From Pseudomonadota bacterium (GTDB lineage Bacteria; Pseudomonadota; Gammaproteobacteria; Steroidobacterales; Steroidobacteraceae), in contig JAFAGC010000039.1 of NCBI GenBank assembly GCA_023423065.1, positions 1 to 64,000 of the forward strand: a DNA stretch of 64,000 bases. The letters run 5' to 3'. This document shows positions 1 through 9,227 of the stretch, piece by piece. Under the pieces are notes generated by a model. The model did no database searches. It saw only the letters and a list, made by a program, of their open reading frames with translations, and was not told the DNA's origin. A program made the position numbers and the translations under genes. The number at the start of each line of letters is the position of its first letter. Position 1 is the stretch's first letter.

Positions 1-249
1 GAGATCTACACCGACCGCGTCAAGGCCAAACACGGCGCGACCACCGGCAAGCTCGACGAGCAGATGCTGTTCTACCTGCTGTCGCGCGGCATCGAGCGCA
101 CCACCGCGCAGTCTCTCCTGCAGTGGGCTTTCATCGAAGACGCCGTGTCGAAGATCGAGCCCGCGGAATTGCGCCGCGAAGTCGAGCAGCTCGTCTCGCA
201 GCAGCTGCTCGAAGTCTCCGCGCTCGGCCTCGTGGGAGAGCGGTCATGA
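1..249 (+). CDS. sufD: SufD, C-terminal fragment (Fe-S cluster assembly scaffold subunit)
   Basis: Open from the first base of the window to a TGA at 247-249; only the last 82 residues are present. The reading GIERTTAQSLLQWAFIEDAV followed by a helical tail is the conserved C-terminal helix of the SufB/SufD family. SufD works with SufB and the ATPase SufC as the scaffold on which Fe-S clusters are built in the cytoplasm. The stop overlaps the ATG of sufS (ATGA), so the two genes are translationally coupled. SufD rather than SufB is chosen because it directly precedes sufS, as in most suf operons. The fragment alone cannot strictly separate the paralogues. Confidence 0.85.
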   Translation, partial: EIYTDRVKAKHGATTGKLDEQMLFYLLSRGIERTTAQSLLQWAFIEDAVSKIEPAELRREVEQLVSQQLLEVSALGLVGERS

Positions 250-1496
250 GCGTTGCCGCGAGCCAGGCCGCCCCGGCGACTTACGACGTGCAGCGCATCT
301 GGCGCGACTTCCCGATCCTCGCGCGCGAGGTGAACGGCAAGCCGCTCGTGTTCCTCGACAGCGCGGCGTCGTCGCAGCGCCCGCGCGCCGTGATCGAAGC
401 GGTGGACGAGTACGAAAAGATGCACCACGCGAACGTGCATCGCGGCGTCCACCGGCTGAGCCAGGAAGCCACGCAGATGTTCGAGCACGCGCGCGAGCGC
501 GTGCGCGGCTTCGTGAACGCGGCTTCCATCCGCGAGGTCATCTTCACGCGCGGCACGACCGAGGCGATCAACCTGGTCGCGCAGTCCTTTGCACGTCCTC
601 GCCTGCAGCCCGGCGACGAGATCCTGCTCACCGCGCTCGAGCACCATGCGAACATCGTGCCCTGGCAGCTCGTCGCGGAGCAGACCGGCGCGGTCGTGAA
701 GGCCGTGCCGATGGACAAACGCGGCGTGGTTTCGCTCGACGACGTCGCCGCAAGCATGAGTCCGCGCACGCGCATCGTCGCTTGCGCGCACGTTTCGAAT
801 GCGCTCGGCACGGTGCTGCCGGTGCGCGAGATCACGCGCCTTGCGCACGCGCGCGGCGCCGTGGTGCTGGTCGATGGCGCGCAGGCCGTGCCGCACCAGC
901 GAGTGGATCTCAAGGCGCTCGATTGCGATTTCTATGCGTTCTCCGCGCACAAGATGTACGGACCGACGGGCATCGGCGCGTTGATCGGCCGCGAGTCGCT
1001 GCTCGAAGCCATGCCGCCGTGGCAGGGCGGCGGCGACATGATCCTCACGGTGAGTTTCGAGAAGACCACGTACAACGCGTTGCCGTTCAAGTTCGAAGCC
1101 GGCACGCCCAACATCTCGGGCGCGATCGGCATGGCGGCGGCGATCGACTACATCGAATCGATCGGCATCGAGCGCATCCATGCGCACGAACAGCGTCTGC
1201 TCACGCTCGCGACGGAAAAGTTGCAACGCGTGCCGGGCCTCACCATCATCGGCACGGCGCCCGACAAGGCCGCGGTGATCTCGTTCGTCGTCGACGGAAT
1301 TCATCCCCACGACCTCGGCACGATTCTCGACGCTGAAGGCGTCGCTGTACGCACCGGCCATCACTGCGCCATGCCGGTGATGGAATTTTTCGACGTCCCC
1401 GCCACCGCGCGCGCGTCGTTCGCGTGTTACTCGCGCGAGTCCGACATCGACGCGCTGGTCGCGGCGCTGGGCAAGGCTCACGAGGTATTTCTCTGA
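246..1496 (+). CDS. sufS: SufS cysteine desulfurase
   Basis: A 416-residue group II cysteine desulfurase, the usual length for SufS/CsdA. It takes sulfur from L-cysteine as an enzyme persulfide, giving alanine, and feeds it to Fe-S assembly. The PLP-binding lysine is K236 in FSAHKMYGPTG. The persulfide cysteine is C374 in RTGHHCAMPVM, the short-loop arrangement of group II enzymes. The start at 246 is chosen over an in-frame ATG at 123 because it overlaps the sufD stop by 4 nt and gives the normal N-terminus leading into the FPIL motif. The partner scaffold or sulfur acceptor SufU follows 13 nt downstream. Confidence 0.96.
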   Translation: MSVAASQAAPATYDVQRIWRDFPILAREVNGKPLVFLDSAASSQRPRAVIEAVDEYEKMHHANVHRGVHRLSQEATQMFEHARERVRGFVNAASIREVIFTRGTTEAINLVAQSFARPRLQPGDEILLTALEHHANIVPWQLVAEQTGAVVKAVPMDKRGVVSLDDVAASMSPRTRIVACAHVSNALGTVLPVREITRLAHARGAVVLVDGAQAVPHQRVDLKALDCDFYAFSAHKMYGPTGIGALIGRESLLEAMPPWQGGGDMILTVSFEKTTYNALPFKFEAGTPNISGAIGMAAAIDYIESIGIERIHAHEQRLLTLATEKLQRVPGLTIIGTAPDKAAVISFVVDGIHPHDLGTILDAEGVAVRTGHHCAMPVMEFFDVPATARASFACYSRESDIDALVAALGKAHEVFL

Positions 1497-1509
1497 TGGA
1501 GCGGGGCTG

Positions 1510-1953
1510 ATGGACCTCAAGGATCTGTATCGCGAGGTCATCCTCGATCACAACAAGAGCCCGCGGCTGTTCGGTCGTCTCGACCCCGCGGACTCGTCCG
1601 CCGACGGGCACAACCCGCTGTGCGGCGACCGACTGCACGTCACGCTGCGGCTCGACGGCGACCGCGTCAGCGACCTGCGCTTCGACGGCAAGGGTTGCGC
1701 GATCTCCGTCGCGTCCGCGTCGCTGATGTGCGAGGCCGTCAAGGGCAAACGACGCTCCGAGATCGCACACCTCTTCAACGAGATCCACGAAGTGCTCACG
1801 AGACACGACGCACCGGTGCCCGAGGACCTCGGCAAACTCGCCGCGTTGTCCGGCGTGCGCGAGTTTCCCGTGCGCGTGAAGTGCGCGAGCCTCGCCTGGC
1901 ACACGCTCAACGCCGCGCTCGAACGCAGCCCGGCTACGGTGCAGACCGAATAG
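1510..1953 (+). CDS. sufU: SufU-type sulfur acceptor/Fe-S scaffold protein
   Basis: A 147-residue IscU-fold protein. The three conserved cysteines are visible: C38 in NPLCGD (with D40), C63 in GKGCAIS, and C125 in VKCASLAW. The spacer between the second and third cysteines is longer than in IscU, which is the SufU signature. In Firmicutes SufU is a zinc protein that accepts persulfide sulfur from SufS. The same role is likely here because the gene follows sufS directly and no sufE is seen. It belongs to the suf operon and is followed by sufT after a 17-nt gap. Confidence 0.92.
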   Translation: MDLKDLYREVILDHNKSPRLFGRLDPADSSADGHNPLCGDRLHVTLRLDGDRVSDLRFDGKGCAISVASASLMCEAVKGKRRSEIAHLFNEIHEVLTRHDAPVPEDLGKLAALSGVREFPVRVKCASLAWHTLNAALERSPATVQTE

Positions 1954-1970
1954 ATAGGTCGAATTCCCAC

Positions 1971-2522
1971 ATGCGCACCTACGACAACGAACCGTTCGTC
2001 CTGCAACGCGACGTCAAGGCCGTGATGGTCCCGGCGGGCATCGAGATCGAGCTCAAGTCCGGCCAGTCGGGCTTCATCACGCAGGCGCTCGGCGGCAGCT
2101 TCACGCTGTACATGGAAGGCAACCTGTTCCGGCTCGCGGGCGCGGATGCCGACGCGATCGGCAAGGACGTGGTCAAACCACCCGAACTGCCGCCCAACGC
2201 CACCGAGGACGACGTGCTCGCCATCGCGTGGGACCAGTTGCGGACCTGCTACGACCCTGAGATTCCGATCAACATCGTCGACCTCGGGTTGATCTACGAA
2301 TGCACGGTGAGCGTCCAGCCGGATGGCGCCCGTGCGATCGACGTGCGCCTCACGCTCACGGCACCCGGCTGCGGCATGGGTGACGTGCTGGTCCAGGACA
2401 TCAAGCAGAAACTCGAGATCATCCCCACGGTGGCGACGGCCAACGTGGAGCTGGTGTTCGATCCGCCCTGGAACCAGTCGATGATGTCCGAGGCGGCGCG
2501 CCTGCAGACCGGAATGTTCTGA
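1971..2522 (+). CDS. sufT: SufT-like Fe-S assembly protein (MIP18/DUF59 domain)
   Basis: A 183-residue protein. An N-terminal part of about 75 residues is typical of the bacterial SufT group. The MIP18/DUF59 domain follows, marked by the CYDPEIPINIVDLGLIYE motif and by the TAPGCGMG loop with its conserved cysteine. SufT proteins help mature Fe-S enzymes, but their exact step is not settled. The ATG at 1971 is chosen because the upstream in-frame extension runs back through sufU. The suf operon position supports the call. Confidence 0.9.
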   Translation: MRTYDNEPFVLQRDVKAVMVPAGIEIELKSGQSGFITQALGGSFTLYMEGNLFRLAGADADAIGKDVVKPPELPPNATEDDVLAIAWDQLRTCYDPEIPINIVDLGLIYECTVSVQPDGARAIDVRLTLTAPGCGMGDVLVQDIKQKLEIIPTVATANVELVFDPPWNQSMMSEAARLQTGMF

Positions 2523-2545
2523 CGACCCGGTAAACTCCTAACATC

Positions 2546-2854
2546 ATGTCCGACTGGGTCGATATCGGTAGCGCGGAGGAACTCGTCGCCACGCAGCGCC
2601 TGGAGGGCGAAGTCGACGGCTACCGCGTGCGCGTCGCACGGGTTAATGGCAACCTCTACGCCTTCGAGGACCGCTGTACCCACGACGACGCGCCGTTCGA
2701 CGATGCCCCGATCGAGGATTCGGAAATCACCTGTCCACGCCACGGCGCGCGCTTCTGCCTGCGCACCGGCGATGCGCTGTCCCCTCCCGCCTACGAGCCT
2801 CTGCGGATCTTCGAGGTGCGCGAGTCCGCCGGTCGCATCGAGATACGGCCTTGA
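2546..2854 (+). CDS. Rieske-type [2Fe-2S] ferredoxin
   Basis: A 102-residue soluble Rieske protein. The cluster ligands are C44 and H46 in RCTHDDAP, and C63 and H66 in TCPRHGARF. The fold resembles the ferredoxin components of aromatic dioxygenases and NirD. No oxygenase is nearby. Small Rieske ferredoxins at the end of suf operons are common, which suggests electron transfer related to Fe-S assembly; that role is inference. The stop overlaps the TTG start of the next gene. Confidence 0.9.
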   Translation: MSDWVDIGSAEELVATQRLEGEVDGYRVRVARVNGNLYAFEDRCTHDDAPFDDAPIEDSEITCPRHGARFCLRTGDALSPPAYEPLRIFEVRESAGRIEIRP

Positions 2855-3372
2855 CCACTGACAAGCCGCAGCGGCTGACGCTGGTCCGCCACGCCAACGC
2901 GGAGCAGGACGCGAGCATTCGCGACTTCGAGCGGCCGCTCAGCCGCAAGGGACACAGCGAGGCCAGCGAGATGGCGCGGCGATTCCAGGAACGCGCTCTC
3001 GTGCCGGAGCTGATCCTCGTGAGCGCGGCCGTACGCACGCGCGAAACCGCCGCGACGTTCGCCAAGGTGCTCGGCGTCGCCGCGCGCCGGCTGCAGGCCG
3101 AGGATTCCCTCTACCTGGCCGACGGCGAATACATCATCGAGACCATACGCGCGACCGGACCGCGTATCGGTCATCTCATGGTCATCGGCCACAATCCGGG
3201 AATATCGGCCGCCGCGATCTCGCTCGCGCCCGAGGCCGTGACCAACGACCTGCCGACCTGCGGCACGCTCACCATGACCGTGGACTGCGCGAGCTGGAAA
3301 CTTATCGACCGGCGCTGCGTGCGCGACACCGAACGCGACTCGCCGCGCCGTTTCTTCGATTTCGGGAGCTGA
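2851..3372 (+). CDS. SixA-like histidine phosphatase
   Basis: A 173-residue protein of the histidine phosphatase (phosphoglycerate mutase-like) superfamily. The catalytic RH pair is R13-H14 in LVRHANAEQD, and the second histidine lies in MVIGHNPG. The length and the DFERPLSRKG segment match SixA, which removes phosphate from histidine residues of phosphotransfer proteins. No cognate HPt protein or histidine kinase is in the window, so the substrate is unknown. The TTG start at 2851 overlaps the TGA of the Rieske gene, which implies coupled translation. Confidence 0.85.
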   Translation: MTTDKPQRLTLVRHANAEQDASIRDFERPLSRKGHSEASEMARRFQERALVPELILVSAAVRTRETAATFAKVLGVAARRLQAEDSLYLADGEYIIETIRATGPRIGHLMVIGHNPGISAAAISLAPEAVTNDLPTCGTLTMTVDCASWKLIDRRCVRDTERDSPRRFFDFGS

Positions 3373-3373
3373 G

Positions 3374-3964
3374 ATGCGACGCATCGTACTGACTACCATT
3401 GCCCTGCTGCCCCTCCTCGCCGCCGCCGCCGAAGGACCCGCGTTCGACTGCCGCAAGGCGCAGGGCGACGTCCAGGCGCTGATCTGCAAGGACGCCGATC
3501 TCGCCGCGCTCGACCGCAAGTTGGACGAGGTTTATCGCGGCGCGTTCTCGAAGGCGAAAAAGGAAAGGAAGGCATTGCGCGCCGAACAGGACGCCTGGAC
3601 CCGGACCCGCGACGCGTGCTCGAAGGATGGCGAGGCGATGCAGGCCTGCGTCGGGCGGGCCTATCAATCGCGCATCGGAGAGCTGCAGGCCCTTTACGAG
3701 CTCGTGCCCTCGCGCGGACCCTACACGTTCGACTGCGCGAACCGCGCGGACCCCATCGTCGCGAAGTATTTTCACACCGAGCCCGCGAGCGCGCGTCTGC
3801 AGCGCGGTAGTGAGACCGTGATCGCGTGGTCCGAGCCCGGCGCCAAGGGCACGAAGTTCGTCGCGCCGGACGTGAGCTTCCTCGTCAAGGGCACGTCGGC
3901 ACAGGTCGAATGGCGCACCGACAAGTTCACCTGCGAAGTCCGCCCCCCCACCGGTGGGGATTAG
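3374..3964 (+). CDS. Exported LprI/MliC-like fusion protein, putative lysozyme inhibitor
   Basis: A 196-residue protein with a signal peptide (MRRIVLTTIALLPLLAAAA). Residues about 23-110 match the LprI N-terminal family (DUF1311), with its FDC..A.G..QALIC..A.LA.LD..L pattern and paired cysteines. Residues about 120-190 look like the MliC/PliC lysozyme-inhibitor fold, with a YTFDC start, the FLVKG segment and a closing C. Both parts belong to families linked to binding C-type lysozyme in the periplasm. The inhibitory role is inferred. It starts 1 nt after the sixA-like stop, so it is probably cotranscribed. Confidence 0.75.
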   Translation: MRRIVLTTIALLPLLAAAAEGPAFDCRKAQGDVQALICKDADLAALDRKLDEVYRGAFSKAKKERKALRAEQDAWTRTRDACSKDGEAMQACVGRAYQSRIGELQALYELVPSRGPYTFDCANRADPIVAKYFHTEPASARLQRGSETVIAWSEPGAKGTKFVAPDVSFLVKGTSAQVEWRTDKFTCEVRPPTGGD

Positions 3965-3978
3965 GTGCCGGTGTAAAA

Positions 3979-3998
3979 AGTGGGGAAAAACCCCCACT
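3979..3998. terminator. Hairpin between convergent genes
   Basis: AGTGGGG and CCCCACT form a 7-bp stem around an A-rich loop, with AAAAA before the left arm, so a U-run would follow the hairpin in minus-strand RNA. It sits between the converging LprI/MliC-like gene and the diguanylate cyclase. A perfect 14-nt palindrome, CCCCACCGGTGGGG, lies just upstream at 3946-3959 inside the end of the first gene. Confidence 0.5.
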
Positions 3999-4003
3999 GA
4001 CGA

Positions 4004-5836
4004 TCAGCCGCTGCGCGCCACCTGCGCGATGTCCACGACCGCGCCCTGGTCGCGCTCGCGCCGCAGCGCGGACGGGCCTACGAGCAGCGGATCCGCTACC
4101 GTGCAGCAATCGCGGCCCGCCTGCTTCGAACGATACAGCGCCTCGTCGGCGAGCCGGATCAACGCCTCCCGGTCGCGCGCCATCGTCGAATCGGCGATGC
4201 CGAAGCTGGCGGTGAAGATCGGCGTCCCCGAAACGAGATGCGCCTGCGCCAGCGCGGCGCGCAATCTTCCCACCACCTCGAGCGCGCGCTCCGCGCTCGC
4301 GCCCGGCAACAGCAGCGCGAACTCCTCGCCGCCCCAGCGCACCACGTGATCGCGGTCGCGCACCACGCCGCGCGCGGTGTCCGAGAACAGCTTGAGCGCG
4401 CGATCGCCCGCATCGTGCCCCATCGTGTCGTTGAGTCGCTTGAAGAAGTCGAGATCCGCCATGACGACGGCGAACGCCGAATCGACCGCGAGCAGATTCG
4501 CGAGCACTTCCTCCGCCACGCGCCGGTTGGTGAGACCCGTCAGGCTGTCGGTGCTCGCCTGGAGCTGCGAGCGCTCGAACGCCCGCAACGTGCCGATGCG
4601 ATTGCCGGCGTGCACGCCGAGCGCCGTGAGCTGCGCGATCTGTTCCGCGTTCGGTGGTTTGCCCTTCGCGCCCGCGACGTGCAACACGCCGAGCGCGCGA
4701 CCCATGAAGTTGACGGGCACGCAGGCCGCCGACAACGCCCCACCCATGCGGCCCAGCAGCTTCGGGCAGGCGTTGAGCGCCTCGGCGTCGGGGAATATCT
4801 GCGGATGCCCGCGGCGCACCGCGATGCAGCTGTACGGCGAATCGACCGAGCAGTTGGGCGAGCCGGTCTTGGGATGCACGCAGGCGCGTTCGAGATGCGC
4901 CCGCGACGAATCCGCGAGCAGCAATTCCATCGGGTGCACTTCCGAGATCGCGCCCATCGCGCGCGCGATGACGCGATCGGCCTCCGCCTCCGAGTCGGCC
5001 ATTTCGAGCGCTTCGACCAGCTGGTTGCTGAACGCGCTGCGCCCCGCCTCGCTGCGCAGGCGCGTCAACATGCCCTGCATGGTGTCCGCGAGCAGATTGA
5101 CCATGCGCGCCAGGCCACTCACCTCGTCGTCGCCCGACACGTCGCAGCGGTTGTCCATGTCGCCCGCGGCCAGCGCCTGCGCGACTTCCGCGACCGAGTG
5201 GATGGACTTCTGCAGCGAATTCGCGATGAACAGGAACACGGCGATGACGATGCCCGCCGCCAGCAATCCGCCACCGATCACCCACGCCGTAACGACACCG
5301 GAACGGTTGGCCTCGGCGATGACCCGCGTTTCCATGCGATGCAGGACACCGCGCATGCGCTCCATCGCCTCGGCCAACGCGGTCTCGAGCGCCGCGCGGC
5401 GCGGCTCGATGTTCGCGAACGCCCAGTCCGCGCCGCCGCCCGCGCCGGTGAGAGCCCGAGTTTCGATGGCCTCGAGATACTGGATCGCCGGCTGACGCAG
5501 CGTGTCGGTGATCGATCTGACTTCGGGAGACGCGGGCAATGCCCAGATCGCGTCGAATTGCGCACGCAGCGCGCGCGGAAATTCGGCGGCGCCGGGCGTC
5601 CCGGGCGCCTGCGGCAGTGCCGCGCCCTGCGACTGCAGGGTCTGCGCGCGATCGAGCGCGCGCTGCACGGACGCGACCTGCGCCAGATCCATGCCGGCCT
5701 CGGTGTGCTGATCCATCGCCCGCAGGCAGCCACCGACGATGACCGCCTCCGACAGCAGAAGGATCACGAGCATTATGTGAAAGCGCCCGGTCACCGGAAT
5801 CGCGTTGTACCAGCGGCGCGTTTGACGACCCTGCAT
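4004..5836 (-). CDS. Membrane-bound diguanylate cyclase (HAMP-GAF-GGDEF)
   Basis: A 610-residue signalling protein that should make cyclic di-GMP from two GTP. Transmembrane helices lie at about 20-40 and 182-205, bounding a periplasmic helical sensor region. A HAMP-like linker (ALAAGDMDNRCDVSGDDEVSGL) follows, then a GAF-like domain at about 270-410 with several cysteines. The C-terminal GGDEF domain has the active-site variant GGEEF at 502-506, with the product-inhibition I-site RxxD (R493-D496) exactly five residues before it. The enzyme is therefore predicted active and feedback-inhibited. The input signal is unknown. It is a single-gene unit facing the previous operon. Confidence 0.92.
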   Translation of the reverse strand: MQGRQTRRWYNAIPVTGRFHIMLVILLLSEAVIVGGCLRAMDQHTEAGMDLAQVASVQRALDRAQTLQSQGAALPQAPGTPGAAEFPRALRAQFDAIWALPASPEVRSITDTLRQPAIQYLEAIETRALTGAGGGADWAFANIEPRRAALETALAEAMERMRGVLHRMETRVIAEANRSGVVTAWVIGGGLLAAGIVIAVFLFIANSLQKSIHSVAEVAQALAAGDMDNRCDVSGDDEVSGLARMVNLLADTMQGMLTRLRSEAGRSAFSNQLVEALEMADSEAEADRVIARAMGAISEVHPMELLLADSSRAHLERACVHPKTGSPNCSVDSPYSCIAVRRGHPQIFPDAEALNACPKLLGRMGGALSAACVPVNFMGRALGVLHVAGAKGKPPNAEQIAQLTALGVHAGNRIGTLRAFERSQLQASTDSLTGLTNRRVAEEVLANLLAVDSAFAVVMADLDFFKRLNDTMGHDAGDRALKLFSDTARGVVRDRDHVVRWGGEEFALLLPGASAERALEVVGRLRAALAQAHLVSGTPIFTASFGIADSTMARDREALIRLADEALYRSKQAGRDCCTVADPLLVGPSALRRERDQGAVVDIAQVARSG

Positions 5837-6004
5837 TGCCCTACCAACCCCGAAGCGAAATGCGTCAATCCGCTATCGGCGCGTACGGGGCAAAACGTAG
5901 GGGAATCCAGTCTTCCCGGCGCGCGCGCCCCGCGACGCAGTGCTCAATTTGGGCCGCGCGCATCTGCTGGCGCCGTGCTACGGGCAGCACCGGCGCCGCA
6001 GGGG

Positions 6005-9000
6005 TCAGCGTGCCGCGAGCGACAGCAGGCCGGCGTTGCCGCCGATCGCCGCCGTATTGGTCGTGATGGTCTGCTCGGTGGCCATGCGGTGCAGGTAGTG
6101 CGGCCCGCCCGCTTTCGGCCCGGTGCCCGAAAGCCCCATTCCACCGAAGGGCTGCACGCCGACGACCGCGCCGATCATGTTGCGGTTGATGTAGACGTTG
6201 CCGACGCGCAGCGAACGCGCGATGCGTTGCGCGAGACCGTCGATGCGCGTGTGGATGCCGAGCGTCAGTCCGTACCCGAGCGAATTGACCGCGGCCACGA
6301 CGGCGTCGAGATCGCGCGCGCGATATCGCATCACGTGGACGATCGGCCCGAAGACCTCGCGCATGTTCGCGAGCGACTCGATCTCGACCGCGAGCGGCGC
6401 GAAGAAGCGGCCGTCCTTCGGTCCGTGCGGCGCGCGGTGGCTCCAGCGAGCGCCCTTTACGATGAACGCGGCGTGTTTCTCCAGCATCGCGAGCGCATCG
6501 TCGTCAATGACGGGCCCGACGTCGGTAGATAGACGCGCCGGGTCGTCCACGCGGACCTCGTCCATGCACCCGGCGAGCAGCGACAACACCCGCGGCGCGA
6601 TCTCCTCCTGCAGCAGCAGGATGCGCAGCGCCGAGCAACGCTGCCCGGCGCTGTTGAAGCCCGACTGCACCACGTCGAGCACCAGTTGTTCGGCCAGCGC
6701 GGAGCTGTCGGCCAGCATCACGTTGAGCCCGCCTGTTTCGGCGATCAGCGTGCCGATGCCGCCCGGCCGCGCGGCGAGCGAGCGCTCGATCGCCCGCGCC
6801 GTCTCGTTCGATCCCGTGAACACGACGCCCGCCAGACGCGGATCGGCCGTCAGCGCGGCGCCGATGGCGCCATCGCCCGGCACGAACTGCAGCGTCTCCG
6901 GCGGTATGCCAGCCTGCAGCAGCAGACCGGTGGCGTACGCCGCGGTCAGCGGCGTCTGCTCCGCCGGTTTCGCCACGACCGTGTTGCCGGCCGCGAGCGC
7001 GGCGGCGACCTGGCCCGTGTAGATAGCCAGCGGGAAGTTCCACGGACTGATGCAGGCGAACGCGCCCTTGCCGCGCAGCCGCAGCAGGTTGCGTTCGCCG
7101 GTGGGTCCCGGCAGCGTCGTCTCGTGCGAGAAATCCCGCCGTGCGCGGTGGGCGTAGTAGCGCAGGAAATCCACCGCCTCGCGCACCTCGCCGATCGCAT
7201 CCGGCAGCGTCTTGCCCGCCTCGCGCACGCAGCGCGCGACCAATGCCGCCGTGTGGTCCTCGAACAGCGTGGCCGCGCGCTCCAGTATCGACGCGCGTTT
7301 TTCACCGCCCAGCGCATCCCAATCGTCCTGCGCCCGCGCGGCGGTCCCGATCGCCGCCGCGACGGCCTCCGCGTCCGCGTCCACGACGCGGCCGATCTCC
7401 TCGGTGACACGCGCCGGGTTAGTGACGGCGCTCGCCGCGCCCGTTCTCGTCTGCCCGTCGATGACCGGCGCCGCGCTCCACGCGTGGCCGGACGCACGCT
7501 CGCATTCGCGCAGCAATCCGTCGACGGCCTGCCCGTCCGCGAAATTGAAGCCGCGCGAGTTCTGGCGTTCGTTGCCGAACAACCCCGACGGCAGCGGAAT
7601 CCGCGGATGAGACACGCGCTCGAGCGCATCGACTTCGGCCACCGGATCCGCGACGACTTCCTCGGCCGGCAGACTCGCATCGACGATGCGATTCACGAAG
7701 GAGGTATTCGCGCCGTTCTCGAGCAGGCGCCGCACGAGATACGGCAGCAGGTCTTCGTGCGCGCCGACCGGAGCGTAGACGCGGCAGGCGTACTTGCCCC
7801 ACGGACCCCGCACCACGCTGTCATAGAGTTCGGCGCCCATGCCGTGCAGTCGCTGGAATTCGAAGCGATCCGGATCGCCGCCGAAAACTTCGGCGACGTG
7901 CGCGATCGTGTGCGCGTTGTGCGTCGCGAACTGCGGATAGATCCGCTCGCCCGCGCTTTCGAGCAGCCGCGCGCACGCGAGATACGACACGTCGGTGTTC
8001 TCCTTGCGCGTGAACACCGGGTAGCCGGCGAGCCCGCGCTCCTGAGCGCGCTTGATCTCGCTGTCCCAGTACGCGCCCTTCACGAGCCGCAGCGTGATGC
8101 GCCGATCCGTCGCCTTGAGCCGGCCGATGAGCCATTCGAGCGTCGGCCGGGCGCGCTTCTGGTAGGCCTGTACGGCCAGCCCGAATCCCGCGTAACCGCG
8201 CGTGACCTCTCCCGCGAGTAGTTTGTCGACCAGCATCAGGGAGATTTCGAGCCGGTCGGCTTCCTCCGCGTCGAGCGTGACCCCGATACCGGCCTCGCGC
8301 GCTTCGCGCACCAGCTGCTCCACCACCGGGTAGAGCTCCTGCATCACGCGATCCACCTGCGCGAACTCGTAGCGTGGGTGCAGCGCGGATAGTTTGATCG
8401 AGATGCCGTGCCGCGCCGTGATCGACTCGCGCTTCTCCACCGCGCGCCCGACCGCGGCGATGGCCGCGGAATATTTCTCGCGATAACGCTCGGCGTCCGC
8501 GCGCGTCAGCGCGGCTTCGCCCAGCATGTCGAACGAATAGCGATAGTCGCGTTCTTCCTTGCCGGCCGCACGCTCGAGCGCGCCTTCGATGTCGCGACCC
8601 ATCACGAACTGGTGACCCAGGATGCGCATCGCCTGCTTGAGCGCGGCGCGCGCGACCGGCTCACCGAGCCTGCCGACGAGCCGCGAATACCACGAGCGCG
8701 CTTCACCGACTTCGTTGCGATCGAGCGCCACGACGCGCCCGGTGAGCATCAATCCCCAGGTCGACGCGTTGACCAGCAGCGATTCGCTGTCGCCCAGGTG
8801 ATCGTCCCACGCGCCGCTCGGGATCTTGTCCGCGATGAGGCGGTCCGCGGTCTCGCCATCGGGAATGCGCAGCAGCGCCTCGGCCAGGCACATCAGGATC
8901 ACGCCCTCGCGCGACGCCAGGCTGTATTCGCGCAGGAAGGCATCGAGCGCACTGCCCGTGCCACGCGCGCCGCGCACGGCCTGCACCAGCGCGAGCGCCC

Positions 9001-9145
9001 GGGCGCTGACGTTTCTCGCGGCGCTGTCCGGCAGACGCGCGTGGTCCGCCAGTTCGCGGACCAGGGTTTGTTCGTCGGCCAGATACTGCTTGTTGATCGC
9101 CGCGGCGACGGAATTCGGGCGATCCAGCGGGGGAAAGTGTTGCAT
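6005..9145 (-). CDS. putA: PutA, bifunctional proline dehydrogenase/glutamate semialdehyde dehydrogenase
   Basis: A 1046-residue enzyme that oxidises proline to glutamate in two steps. The FAD-dependent proline dehydrogenase barrel fills the first half (GISIKLSALHPRYE, RLVKGAYWDSEIK, FATHNAHT). The NAD-dependent aldehyde dehydrogenase fills the second half (SPWNFPLAIYTGQ, IAETGGLN with the catalytic Glu, SAGQRCSALR with the catalytic Cys). E. coli PutA is about 1320 residues and starts with a ribbon-helix-helix repressor domain. That domain is missing here, so this is the short enzymatic form. The start at 9145 (MQHFPPLDR) is preferred because upstream in-frame sequence runs into the divergent thioredoxin gene. 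Confidence 0.96.
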   Translation of the reverse strand: MQHFPPLDRPNSVAAAINKQYLADEQTLVRELADHARLPDSAARNVSARALALVQAVRGARGTGSALDAFLREYSLASREGVILMCLAEALLRIPDGETADRLIADKIPSGAWDDHLGDSESLLVNASTWGLMLTGRVVALDRNEVGEARSWYSRLVGRLGEPVARAALKQAMRILGHQFVMGRDIEGALERAAGKEERDYRYSFDMLGEAALTRADAERYREKYSAAIAAVGRAVEKRESITARHGISIKLSALHPRYEFAQVDRVMQELYPVVEQLVREAREAGIGVTLDAEEADRLEISLMLVDKLLAGEVTRGYAGFGLAVQAYQKRARPTLEWLIGRLKATDRRITLRLVKGAYWDSEIKRAQERGLAGYPVFTRKENTDVSYLACARLLESAGERIYPQFATHNAHTIAHVAEVFGGDPDRFEFQRLHGMGAELYDSVVRGPWGKYACRVYAPVGAHEDLLPYLVRRLLENGANTSFVNRIVDASLPAEEVVADPVAEVDALERVSHPRIPLPSGLFGNERQNSRGFNFADGQAVDGLLRECERASGHAWSAAPVIDGQTRTGAASAVTNPARVTEEIGRVVDADAEAVAAAIGTAARAQDDWDALGGEKRASILERAATLFEDHTAALVARCVREAGKTLPDAIGEVREAVDFLRYYAHRARRDFSHETTLPGPTGERNLLRLRGKGAFACISPWNFPLAIYTGQVAAALAAGNTVVAKPAEQTPLTAAYATGLLLQAGIPPETLQFVPGDGAIGAALTADPRLAGVVFTGSNETARAIERSLAARPGGIGTLIAETGGLNVMLADSSALAEQLVLDVVQSGFNSAGQRCSALRILLLQEEIAPRVLSLLAGCMDEVRVDDPARLSTDVGPVIDDDALAMLEKHAAFIVKGARWSHRAPHGPKDGRFFAPLAVEIESLANMREVFGPIVHVMRYRARDLDAVVAAVNSLGYGLTLGIHTRIDGLAQRIARSLRVGNVYINRNMIGAVVGVQPFGGMGLSGTGPKAGGPHYLHRMATEQTITTNTAAIGGNAGLLSLAAR

Positions 9146-9227
9146 GACGTGAAATTCTACTGGTATAGCGAGAAGGCAGGACGCGGCCCCGTTGAATAAC
9201 CCGGGCCCAGCACCCATAGGCGAGGCC

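Noticed and set aside
5837..6004. A possible c-di-GMP riboswitch upstream of the diguanylate cyclase
   Set aside because: I looked for the GEMM core on the minus strand and found no matching paired core; the GC-rich stretch is not enough.
4238..6532. A long plus-strand open frame (764 codons) opposite the diguanylate cyclase and putA
   Set aside because: It is an antisense shadow in GC-rich DNA: Arg/His/Ala-rich with no domain, while the minus strand encodes clear enzymes.
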